A stretch of 58,447 bases of DNA from Dehalococcoidales bacterium (GTDB lineage Bacteria > Chloroflexota > Dehalococcoidia > Dehalococcoidales > RBG-16-60-22): contig JAQTMM010000005.1 of NCBI GenBank assembly GCA_028714335.1, positions 1 to 58,447 on the forward strand, in the 5' to 3' direction. Made by a program: the position numbers and the translations under genes. Of the stretch, positions 36,254 through 42,176 are shown in pieces. How positions within the stretch are numbered: position 1 is the first letter of the stretch; each line of letters starts with the position of its first letter. The notes under the pieces were generated by a model. That model was not told the DNA's origin and made no database searches. It worked only from the letters and a program-made list of their open reading frames with translations.

Positions 36254-37027
36254 ATGGAATTAAACCTAAAAGATAAAGTGGCGATTGTGACCGGCACCGG
36301 CAGCCAGATAGGCTTCGGGCGGGGCATTGCTTTAATGCTGGCAAAAGAGGGTTGCCACGTTATCAGTGTGGATATGGATTTAGCAGGAGCAAAACAGACG
36401 GCGGAAGACGTGAAAAAGCTTGGACGCAAAGCCTTGGCTTTTAAAGTAGATATCACCAACCGCACCGACATTGACACAGTAGTCAGCGCTACTTTAAAGG
36501 AATTCGGCAAGATAGACATACTGGTGAACTGCGCCGGTAAAGCCAGCGGCCTCAGGCCCTTTGTGACCATGGAACCTGAGCAGTGGGATATGGACATTGA
36601 CACCAACCTTAAAGGCACGATTAATTTCACGCGGGCGGTGCTGCCGCATATGCTAACCAAGCAGTACGGTAAAATCGTCAACTTTTCCACCCACGCCGCC
36701 CATCAGCCGACGGGCCTGGCGGGTTCTGCCGCTTACGTGGCGGCTAAGGCGGGCACAGTGATGTTCAGTAAGACCGTTGCCGGGGAGGTTGGGCACGAAG
36801 GAATAAACATCAATATCATTGCGCCGGGGCCGGGCAACACTAATTTCCACAAAGCCTCCGGTAATGACCCGGCGATGGCTAAAATCGTGGAGACACTGGC
36901 CGAGGCCGGTAAAACCACCACCCCGGAAGACATCGCCCACGCCGTGGCATTCCTGGTATCGGACGTATCCAGTAAACTTTCCGGGCAGATACTGGAGGTT
37001 TCCGCACCGATGGGGCCGCGCCGCTAA
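36254..37027 (+). CDS. SDR-family oxidoreductase
   Basis: I start at ATG 36254, after AGGAGGG. The 257-residue short-chain dehydrogenase has the Gly motif VTGTGSQIGFGRG, NCAGKAS, and the catalytic Tyr-x3-Lys in AAYVAAKAG. It catalyses NAD(P)-linked oxidation/reduction of an alcohol/ketone; in this cluster a 3-hydroxyacyl or cyclic alcohol substrate is plausible but unproved. Confidence 0.88.
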   Translation: MELNLKDKVAIVTGTGSQIGFGRGIALMLAKEGCHVISVDMDLAGAKQTAEDVKKLGRKALAFKVDITNRTDIDTVVSATLKEFGKIDILVNCAGKASGLRPFVTMEPEQWDMDIDTNLKGTINFTRAVLPHMLTKQYGKIVNFSTHAAHQPTGLAGSAAYVAAKAGTVMFSKTVAGEVGHEGININIIAPGPGNTNFHKASGNDPAMAKIVETLAEAGKTTTPEDIAHAVAFLVSDVSSKLSGQILEVSAPMGPRR

Positions 37028-37052
37028 GTAAAGCGTACTTTGGATAAACAAT

Positions 37053-37083
37053 AAGCCGGGCCTAAAATAGACCCGGCTTTCTT
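37053..37083 (+). terminator. Terminator after the SDR gene
   Basis: AAGCCGGG pairs with CCCGGCTT, followed by TCTTGTT. It lies between convergent genes and may serve both strands. Confidence 0.7.
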
Positions 37084-37105
37084 GTTCGTTTAAACTTGGA
37101 CCAGA

Positions 37106-37390
37106 TTATCTGGCGGGGCGCATCTGCCTAAAGCAGTCGCTGCAGTAAACGGGCTTGTCACCGCGGGGTTGGAAGGGGACTTCGGTGGCTTTGCCGCATT
37201 GGGCACAGGTCGCGGGAAACATCTGGCGACTCGCTCCAAACCGCTCGGTCTTCCTTGACTGACGGCACTCGGGGCAGCGTTTGGGTTCGTTGGTGTAACC
37301 CTTGGATTGGAAAAATTCCTGGTCCTCGGCGCTGTGGACGAAGGTAGCGCCACAATCAGCACACGTTAACGTTTTGTCTTCAAAACTCAT
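37106..37390 (-). CDS. Small double zinc-ribbon protein, paralog of 6284-6583
   Basis: The 94-residue protein matches the 6284 gene product throughout: CADC/CPEC and CAQC/CSDC pairs and EFFQSKGYTNEPKRC. It lacks most of the Gly-rich linker. Its ATG follows an AGAGGAGG site in the same hairpin context. It lies divergent to the Fe-S flavoprotein gene at 42177 in the original arrangement, before the transposon inserted. Confidence 0.87.
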   Translation of the reverse strand: MSFEDKTLTCADCGATFVHSAEDQEFFQSKGYTNEPKRCPECRQSRKTERFGASRQMFPATCAQCGKATEVPFQPRGDKPVYCSDCFRQMRPAR

Positions 37391-37497
37391 TGGATGACCT
37401 CCTCTCTTACGTATTAGTTAGAGTTTGGTCATCCGCACTTGAGAAATCCAATATTAAGGTTTCTTGGAAGCGTGTCATAACCTAAACCTGAACTTAA
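37391..37497 (-). promoter_or_regulatory. Structured 5' leader of the zinc-ribbon paralog
   Basis: On the minus strand, GGATGACC and GGTCATCC (8-bp arms) enclose CTCTAAC and the Shine-Dalgarno, as at 6239-6283. A TATAAT -10 is at 37508-37503, giving a leader of about 105 nt, matching the other copy in length. A further shared block (GGTTATGACACGC versus GGGTATCACATGC) lies upstream of the hairpin. Confidence 0.6.
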
Positions 37498-37539
37498 CAT
37501 ATATTATAACATAGAAAGCAAATTATTGTATATTAGCCT

Positions 37540-37547
37540 CAAAACCT
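37540..37547. repeat. Target-site duplication, left copy
   Basis: CAAAACCT directly flanks the left inverted repeat and recurs at 42101-42108. Confidence 0.9.
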
Positions 37548-37566
37548 GGTAGTGGTGCAGTTTGAA
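37548..37566 (+). repeat. Left terminal inverted repeat
   Basis: GGTAGTGGTGCAGTTTGAA, a perfect match to the reverse complement of 42082-42100. Confidence 0.95.
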
Positions 37567-37613
37567 TTTTAGGTCTATTGTAATGCCGGATGATGTATGT
37601 TAAGTTAGAATTG

Positions 37614-37733
37614 ATGGTAAAGAAAACAATAGTTAAAAAGCCCAAGCCCGAAAAAGAGGACGTAAACCAGATTGCGTTTAGGGTCGTTAAAGAATCTACC
37701 GAAAAAGAAAATCCTCAAAAAGTTCGTAAATAA
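37614..37733 (+). CDS. Putative 39-aa Lys/Glu-rich small protein
   Basis: An open frame from ATG 37614 encodes a short charged protein with EDVNQIAFRVVKESTEK. The D-x-N-Q-x-A-x-x-(V/I)-V pattern resembles tiny proteins that I recall from many mobile elements, of unknown role. There is no clear Shine-Dalgarno, so expression is uncertain. It ends 3 bp before the convergent membrane-protein gene. Confidence 0.45.
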   Translation: MVKKTIVKKPKPEKEDVNQIAFRVVKESTEKENPQKVRK

Positions 37734-37736
37734 TTA

Positions 37737-38027
37737 TTAGCTGGTTTCCTCCACCTCTTTGTGTATAGACCTATCTCTTAGTAAACTTATCCCCAATAAT
37801 CCTATCGGTGTCAATAATCCCCAGAACATAAAAGCCCAGTGGCGATTTTTTAGTTTAGTCCAGATGTAGCAACCAAATAAGGTCAAACCTACTCCAAGTA
37901 TTATTAGCACTATACGAATCGCATAAGGTATATCGGCAATATAAAAAAATCCGTTGCCCAAATACGCCAATATCAATCCCGTCCTAACAAAATTATTTCT
38001 CCATGATTTGCTTATTAATTTATTCAT
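37737..38027 (-). CDS. Small membrane protein, transposon cargo
   Basis: I start at ATG 38027 (AGAGG 8-12 bp upstream) rather than the TTG two codons earlier. The 96-residue protein has about three hydrophobic segments (residues ~12-28, 32-50 and 58-78) and a charged C-terminus. I do not recognise it. It could be a pore or a sensor partner for other cargo, but nothing proves this. Confidence 0.6.
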   Translation of the reverse strand: MNKLISKSWRNNFVRTGLILAYLGNGFFYIADIPYAIRIVLIILGVGLTLFGCYIWTKLKNRHWAFMFWGLLTPIGLLGISLLRDRSIHKEVEETS

Positions 38028-38163
38028 TTTCAAACCTCTCTGCGTCGGATTATTCCCATCGTGTTATTTTTATAGCACTAAAATAGGGAAAATGCAATAC
38101 TTTTATGTTCGTGCTATAATTACCTAACTCTAAAATCCTCAATACTAAAGTGTGAGGTGAAAA

Positions 38164-38319
38164 ATGTCTAAACCTTATACAACACATAAAGCAGTATGCC
38201 CCTATTGTGGACGGAGTAGATTTCATAGACGGAGCGGATTTCACCCGATAGGGAGACTATATTGCCGTAATTGTAAGATGAGCTTTTTTAGGGCTAAAAT
38301 TGTTAGACAAAGACGATAG
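38164..38319 (+). CDS. Small zinc-ribbon protein (51 aa), transposon cargo
   Basis: The short gene begins MSKPYTTHKAVCPYCGRSRFHRR and has a second pair CRNC, giving a C-x2-C ... C-x2-C ribbon (Cys12/15 and Cys34/37) with many Arg/Lys residues, so nucleic-acid binding is likely. It looks like the zinc-ribbon seen at the N-terminus of IS1-type transposase InsA, but stands alone. GAGGTG precedes the ATG, and a TATAAT is at 38115-38120. Confidence 0.65.
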   Translation: MSKPYTTHKAVCPYCGRSRFHRRSGFHPIGRLYCRNCKMSFFRAKIVRQRR

Positions 38320-38473
38320 TTCTTATCTCATCGCTTCCTATCATACCTTATCGCATTTTTTTATATCATATTGTAACCTATTGTATTTTATTCTATTCCA
38401 TTTATTTTTATGTGTATTAGTCTGATATGTTTATTATCTTTAATTATCTCACGTTTTCTTTAATTAGCTCTTT
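38320..38473. other. Pyrimidine-rich, gene-free stretch inside the transposon
   Basis: The plus strand is strongly C+T-biased and T-rich here, with loose repeats of CTTATC, CCTATC and TATTC. No ORF or clear fold is seen. Confidence 0.5.
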
Positions 38474-38521
38474 AATTCGTACGAATTTATAATTGACTTT
38501 TCGGTATACCGATGATATACT
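38474..38521 (+). promoter_or_regulatory. Promoter of the NYN gene with two palindromic operators
   Basis: TTGACT (38493-38498) and TATACT (38516-38521) are 17 bp apart. A perfect 12-bp palindrome, TCGGTATACCGA (38500-38511), fills the spacer, and a perfect 14-bp palindrome, AATTCGTACGAATT (38474-38487), lies just upstream. These positions are ideal for repressor binding. The binding protein is unknown and the sequence differs from the CACAC-N3-GTGTG sites at 39516-39594. Confidence 0.65.
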
Positions 38522-38534
38522 AATAATATCATCC

Positions 38535-38585
38535 CTGACGGGTAAAGCCGTCAGCCCCCCCAAAGTTACGACTTTGGGGGTTTTT
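38535..38585 (+). terminator. Two hairpins ending in a T run just before the NYN start codon
   Basis: CTGACGG/CCGTCAG (38535-38554, six-base loop) is followed by CCCCCAAAGT/ACTTTGGGGG (38557-38580, four-base loop) and TTTTT. This has all parts of an intrinsic terminator, yet it ends 3 bp before the ATG at 38589 and downstream of its promoter. Transcripts would mostly stop as a ~55-nt RNA, and the gene would need read-through. Confidence 0.75.
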
Positions 38586-38588
38586 ATT

Positions 38589-39221
38589 ATGAAGAATATT
38601 GTTTGCCTGATTGATGGTTTTAACCTTTATCATTCAATAGAAGATATTGAAAAATCTACAGGGCAATGTTACAAATGGCTGGATTTATACGCTCTATGTA
38701 AATCATTTGTATATTTATTTGGTAAAGATTGTGTCCTAAACAAAGTTTATTATTTTACATCTATTGCATATCATTTCCCTGATAAAGTAAAACGCCATGA
38801 AGATTATATTAGTTGCGTAAAGTCAAAGGGGGTGGAGGTAGTTAGGGGAGAATTTAGAGAAAAACAACTTTATTGCTCATTATGCAAAAGAAAATATATC
38901 GGTCATGTTGAGAAGCAAACTGATATAGCATTAAGTAGTAAATTACTAGAATTGTTATATGCTACTGATAATACTCATTGCGAAACATTTTTAGTAATTA
39001 CTGGTGATTCTGATTTAACTCCCGCAATTGAAACGGCAAATATATTAAATGCTAATGTAGATATTAGATTTGCTTTTCCATATAATAGAAAAAGTAAACA
39101 TTTATTGAAGTTAGCACCTAAATCATTTAAATTGAGAAGCGGGCATTATCTAGCAAATCAATTTGGAAATCCAGTTAAATTATTGGATGGAACAATTATT
39201 CATAAACCGATGACTTGGTAA
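38589..39221 (+). CDS. NYN-domain (PIN-like) ribonuclease, transposon cargo
   Basis: I start at ATG 38589; the frame is open upstream, but only through the hairpin leader. The 210-residue protein begins IVCLIDGFNLYHS (Asp9), has EKQTDIALSSKLLEL (Asp112) and ITGDSDLTPAIE (Asp140, Asp142), the acidic metal site of NYN/DUF88 RNases. A C-x2-C pair (Cys96/99) lies before Asp112 as in related proteins. It should cleave RNA. Its leader is highly structured, which raises the possibility that it acts on or is controlled by that RNA. Confidence 0.85.
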   Translation: MKNIVCLIDGFNLYHSIEDIEKSTGQCYKWLDLYALCKSFVYLFGKDCVLNKVYYFTSIAYHFPDKVKRHEDYISCVKSKGVEVVRGEFREKQLYCSLCKRKYIGHVEKQTDIALSSKLLELLYATDNTHCETFLVITGDSDLTPAIETANILNANVDIRFAFPYNRKSKHLLKLAPKSFKLRSGHYLANQFGNPVKLLDGTIIHKPMTW

Positions 39222-39250
39222 ATATATAGCATTGACAATTGCTTTTATAC

Positions 39251-39281
39251 ATGTTAGCATTTTTATGCTAAAGGCTAACAT
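39251..39281. terminator. Inverted repeat between convergent NYN and HTH genes
   Basis: ATGTTAGC/GCTAACAT (outer arms) and TTAGCAT/ATGCTAA (inner alternative, four-base loop) can form exclusive hairpins. It sits in the 62-bp gap between convergent genes and may terminate both. Confidence 0.5.
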
Positions 39282-39283
39282 CT

Positions 39284-39502
39284 TTAAGCAATATTTCTTT
39301 TATATATCTTTTTCTTAGGTATCCTCTTTAACTCCCCAATTTTCTCTAGGGAATCCATAACTGGTTTTAAGTTAGCCGGAGACCGCACGCCTTGATTCCA
39401 CGATTCCACCGCACGGCTTGATTGACCTATGGCACGTGCGATACTGGCGAGTGTCCATCCCTTTGCCTTTAACTCGTTCAATTTATCCTGTATTTCGCTC
39501 AT
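39284..39502 (-). CDS. HTH-domain transcriptional regulator
   Basis: I place the start at ATG 39502. The 72-residue protein has an XRE-like helix-turn-helix, WTLASIARAIGQSSRAVESWNQGVRSP (seen in two short blocks: LASIARAIGQSS and RAVESWNQG), and a basic tail PKKKIYKR. The predicted -10 ends 7 bp before the ATG, so its mRNA is probably leaderless. An operator-like palindrome in its own promoter recurs in the transposase promoter, so it likely represses both. Confidence 0.75.
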   Translation of the reverse strand: MSEIQDKLNELKAKGWTLASIARAIGQSSRAVESWNQGVRSPANLKPVMDSLEKIGELKRIPKKKIYKRNIA

Positions 39503-39508
39503 GTGTTG

Positions 39509-39538
39509 AGTATAGCACACGCTGTGTGTCATTGTCAA
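39509..39538 (-). promoter_or_regulatory. HTH gene promoter with CACAC-N3-GTGTG operator
   Basis: On the minus strand, TTGACA (39538-39533) and TATACT (39514-39509), spacer 18 bp. CACAC-GCT-GTGTG (39516-39528) lies in the spacer. Confidence 0.7.
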
Positions 39539-39571
39539 TAGGAAATGGTAAAAATATTTTTCTATTAAGTA

Positions 39572-39601
39572 TTGACAAATACACACGATGTGTGTTATTA
39601 T
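39572..39601 (+). promoter_or_regulatory. Transposase promoter with CACAC-N3-GTGTG operator
   Basis: TTGACA (39572-39577) and TATTAT (39596-39601), spacer 18 bp. CACAC-GAT-GTGTG (39582-39594) sits in the same place as in the opposite promoter. The ATG at 39611 is 10 bp after the -10, giving a near-leaderless mRNA. Confidence 0.75.
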
Positions 39602-39610
39602 AGGTACGTA

Positions 39611-40474
39611 ATGAATAAGTTAAGCATAGAAAAGAGGTCTAAGGTCATATCAGCGTTGGTTGAGGGTAATTCAATCAATGCCACCTGTCGCATGACAGGT
39701 ACAGCAAAACATACAATCCTTAACCTTCTTAGGGACGTTGGTTTAGCGTGTATGAAATACCACGATATATACCTTAACAACTTGTCTTGTAAACACCTAC
39801 AATGCGATGAGATATGGTCATTCTGCTATGCTAAGCAAGCCCATGTACCGGAAAAATACAACGGCAAATTTGGGTTTGGCGATGTTTGGACATGGGTTGC
39901 GCTGGATGCTGATACCAAGTTAGTCGTTAGTTGGTTAGTCGGTCTTAGAACAATGGAATGTGCCACAACTTTTATAAACGATGTAAAGTCCAGATTATCA
40001 AATCGGGTGCAACTAACTACCGATGGGAATGTAGTCTATATAGATGCGATTGATAATGCGTTCGGTACTGAAATAGATTTTGCGCAACTGGTAAAAATAT
40101 ATGGCGAAACGCCAGAAAATGAAAAACGATATAGTCCAGCTGATTGCGTTGGTATTCGTAAACAGGTCGTGCAAGGCAAACCGGATAAGAACTTAATTTC
40201 CACCAGCTACGTTGAACGCCAGAACTTGACGATGCGTATGTGCATGAGGCGGTTTACCAGATTAACTAATGCGTTTTCTAAAAAGCTGGAATATCTGGAA
40301 TACGCCGTTGCGCTCCATTATATGTATTATAACTTTGCTAGACCGCATAAGGCGTTAGCAAATCCTTATCCTAGAACTCCGGCTATGGCAACAGGATTAG
40401 CTAATTCAATTTGGACGATTGAGGATATAGTCAAATTGATAGGTATAAATGATATACCTATCCCCTTTTACTAA
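39611..40474 (+). CDS. IS1-family-like DDE transposase
   Basis: I start at ATG 39611; no Shine-Dalgarno is seen, in line with a near-leaderless transcript. The 287-residue protein has an N-terminal HTH (SINATCRMTGTAKHTILNLL) and a DDE core: Asp66 in LQCDEIWSF, Asp138 in LTTDGN, and Glu202 in SYVERQNLTMRM. The wording WTWVALDADTKLVVSWLVG and RRFTRLTNAFSKK matches the single-ORF transposases usually labelled IS1 family. All three catalytic residues and full length are kept, so it is probably functional. Confidence 0.85.
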   Translation: MNKLSIEKRSKVISALVEGNSINATCRMTGTAKHTILNLLRDVGLACMKYHDIYLNNLSCKHLQCDEIWSFCYAKQAHVPEKYNGKFGFGDVWTWVALDADTKLVVSWLVGLRTMECATTFINDVKSRLSNRVQLTTDGNVVYIDAIDNAFGTEIDFAQLVKIYGETPENEKRYSPADCVGIRKQVVQGKPDKNLISTSYVERQNLTMRMCMRRFTRLTNAFSKKLEYLEYAVALHYMYYNFARPHKALANPYPRTPAMATGLANSIWTIEDIVKLIGINDIPIPFY

Positions 40475-40620
40475 GTCTCTGGGGAAGCTGTGTCAAACGC
40501 CTTGACCTTCATGCCGGATTGCTCCGCCAAGTGGTTAGTTGTTAACTTCCCCAGACCTAAGAATTTAGCACAGTGATTTTCCGCCGTCAAGTGAGGTAGT
40601 GTATAGAATAATTGCGCATT
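40471..40620 (-). other. Open minus-strand stretch with inverted repeat after the transposase
   Basis: CTGGGGAAG (40479-40487) pairs with CTTCCCCAG (40546-40554) around a 58-nt middle that holds GTCAA/TTGAC and CGGA/TCCG. The minus strand is open for 49 codons and reads like protein (e.g. HCAKFLGLGKLTTNHLAEQSG), but the only ATG is near the end (14 codons, 40512-40471). It may be a structured RNA, a transposon end signal or a gene remnant. I cannot decide. Confidence 0.3.
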
Positions 40621-41247
40621 TTATTTACACTAAATAGAATAGATAACTCATGGGTTATCACTTGCCCTAGTGATAAGTCTATCTCTCAATCTACCCATGC
40701 AACGATAAATGACGCTATTGATGAGATAATGAGTTTGTATCCTACATTACAGTATTTTGAAATAGTGATACCTCAATTCATACCCACGCCGATTATTTTT
40801 CATAAGCGTTTTGGTAAACGCCGGATACCCATTAAGTATAAAACAATCAAGACTACAACTATTTCAAAAAATAGTTGGGGGGATAAGCCGATACCAGAGG
40901 GTACAATTGAGTTTAGAAAAGGCATGATATGGGTAGTGGCATTTCCACCTTATGACAAAAAGAACATACGCTATTTTAGATACCCCCTACCGAACACTAA
41001 GAACATAACATCCGGCGAACATTCAAGTTATGATACACTCCAAATATTCGGCGGAAAATTAACAGCCGATGTTTATATAGACTTGGGATGGGATAAAGTC
41101 CATATATACCCCGATGGTGAAAACTTAAAAATGGAATACTTAGGTGCTAAAGAGGCAGTTAAGGCAAGGTTTGAAAAATCCCCGCCTATTCCTAAAGATA
41201 AGCGTATCCTTGAAGCCTTGAAAAAACTACTTGATGAGTATAGCTAA
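40612..41247 (+). CDS. Unknown 211-aa protein, transposon cargo
   Basis: I do not recognise this protein. The frame starts at TTG 40612 after a stop, with GAGG about 17 bp upstream, so the start is weakly supported. The N-terminal ~60 residues (RIDNSWVITCPSD ... ATINDAIDEIMSLYP) look like a small alpha/beta domain; the middle is basic; the rest is beta-rich (e.g. RKGMIWVVAFPPYDKK, KVHIYPDGENLKMEYLG). No catalytic motif is evident. Confidence 0.6.
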   Translation: MRILFTLNRIDNSWVITCPSDKSISQSTHATINDAIDEIMSLYPTLQYFEIVIPQFIPTPIIFHKRFGKRRIPIKYKTIKTTTISKNSWGDKPIPEGTIEFRKGMIWVVAFPPYDKKNIRYFRYPLPNTKNITSGEHSSYDTLQIFGGKLTADVYIDLGWDKVHIYPDGENLKMEYLGAKEAVKARFEKSPPIPKDKRILEALKKLLDEYS

Positions 41248-41340
41248 AATTCAAACGGCATTGTCGCTTGGTGCGTGATTTCCTTGTATCCCGTCCCCAT
41301 GCATTATATAATTAGCCTACTATTTTAGGAGTAATGAAAA

Positions 41341-42078
41341 ATGGCTGAAAATACAACGCTTTGGAAAGAAACCTGTGAACGCTATATAGCATTCCTAGAC
41401 ATTATGGGTTTTAAAAATTTGGTATTAACAAATGAACATGAAAAAATAAAAGGTAAACTCGATTCACTTTATTCAATTATTAAACGTATTGAAAATGATT
41501 TCCATCATCCCAAAATATCCAAAATACCTGATTTAAATATTGACACCGGTAATTCAATAATTAAGCCGGTGATATTTTCGGACTCTATCATTCTCATATC
41601 AAATGACGATAGTATCGTTTCAGCTAATTCAATAATCATTTCAATTTGCCGTATCTTCTCGAAAGCCATAAAATTTGTTCTACCAATAAAAGGTGCAGTA
41701 GCTCATGGCAAATTTAGCGCTTCTGCAAATGAACCGATTTATTTTGGCAAACCTCTTATAGATGCGTTTGAACTTCAAAGAGAATTGTCTTTTTATGGAG
41801 TTGTATTACATCATACAATGGAAAAAAAGTTAAGGGAAATTGACTCTGGGTACTTTAGTAATATGGAGCTTATATCAAAATATCCAACCCCTACGAAATC
41901 GGGAATTATCAATCATTATTGTGTAAATTGGGCATATCTTTTTAGCGATGAATTTATAATAGAGTTGTCTAATAGGCTTTATGATGATGTTTCAGGTAAA
42001 CCACGTTTGTATGTTGATAATACATTAGAATTTGCCAAGAAAATGAATAAGAGAAAAGATAACCTAAATATTCCGTAG
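41341..42078 (+). CDS. Class III nucleotide-cyclase-like protein, transposon cargo
   Basis: The 245-residue protein begins near RYIAFLDIMGFKNLV (Asp20), has VIFSDSIILIS (Asp81), IKGAVAHGKF (118-125) and YFGKPLIDAFELQ. These match the two metal-binding Asp positions, the strand with a Gly-Ala-His-Gly turn, and the helix of class III nucleotidyl cyclases. Substrate-choosing residues are not clear, so it may make cAMP, cGMP, cCMP or cUMP, or be inactive. No cyclic-nucleotide-binding effector is beside it; the small membrane protein in the same transposon is the only membrane partner. It ends 3 bp before the right inverted repeat. Confidence 0.6.
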   Translation: MAENTTLWKETCERYIAFLDIMGFKNLVLTNEHEKIKGKLDSLYSIIKRIENDFHHPKISKIPDLNIDTGNSIIKPVIFSDSIILISNDDSIVSANSIIISICRIFSKAIKFVLPIKGAVAHGKFSASANEPIYFGKPLIDAFELQRELSFYGVVLHHTMEKKLREIDSGYFSNMELISKYPTPTKSGIINHYCVNWAYLFSDEFIIELSNRLYDDVSGKPRLYVDNTLEFAKKMNKRKDNLNIP

Positions 42079-42081
42079 ATT

Positions 42082-42100
42082 TTCAAACTGCACCACTACC
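42082..42100 (-). repeat. Right terminal inverted repeat
   Basis: Reverse complement of the left 19-bp repeat (37548-37566), with no mismatch. Confidence 0.95.
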
Positions 42101-42108
42101 CAAAACCT
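42101..42108. repeat. Target-site duplication, right copy
   Basis: CAAAACCT, identical to 37540-37547. Its last T is also the first base of the -35 of the next promoter. Confidence 0.9.
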
Positions 42109-42136
42109 TGCCCCCTTTGGCCGTATATATTATAAT
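42108..42136 (+). promoter_or_regulatory. Promoter of the Fe-S flavoprotein gene
   Basis: TTGCCC (42108-42113) and TATAAT (42131-42136), spacer 17 bp. The transposon stops exactly at the edge of the -35, so the core promoter is intact and only the upstream sequence has been replaced. Confidence 0.65.
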
Positions 42137-42176
42137 TACCTTGCCTCTCTTACTCGTATGTTTTAAAGAGAAATGT

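Larger units (their letters stand above)
37548..42100 (+). mobile_element. IS1-like cargo transposon, 4,553 bp, complete
   Basis: Perfect 19-bp terminal inverted repeats and an 8-bp direct repeat at both edges define the unit. Inside are an IS1-like DDE transposase (39611-40474), a divergent HTH regulator, and cargo: a 39-aa Lys-rich ORF, a membrane protein, a small zinc-ribbon protein, an NYN RNase, a 211-aa unknown protein and a nucleotide-cyclase-like protein. The whole unit is AT-rich against a GC-rich host. The transposase keeps its D-D-E residues, so the element may be active. Ordinary members of this transposase group carry no cargo; this one carries at least five extra genes. Confidence 0.9.

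Noticed and set aside
38535-38585. Guanidine-II (mini-ykkC) or other known riboswitch before the NYN gene
   Set aside because: There are two tandem hairpins, but the first loop (GTAAAG) lacks the required ACGR and the neighbouring gene is not a transporter or urea carboxylase.
38474-39221. Classical type III toxin-antitoxin locus
   Set aside because: The layout is similar, but there is no tandem repeat array and the protein has an NYN fold, not the ToxN fold. Only the analogy is kept.
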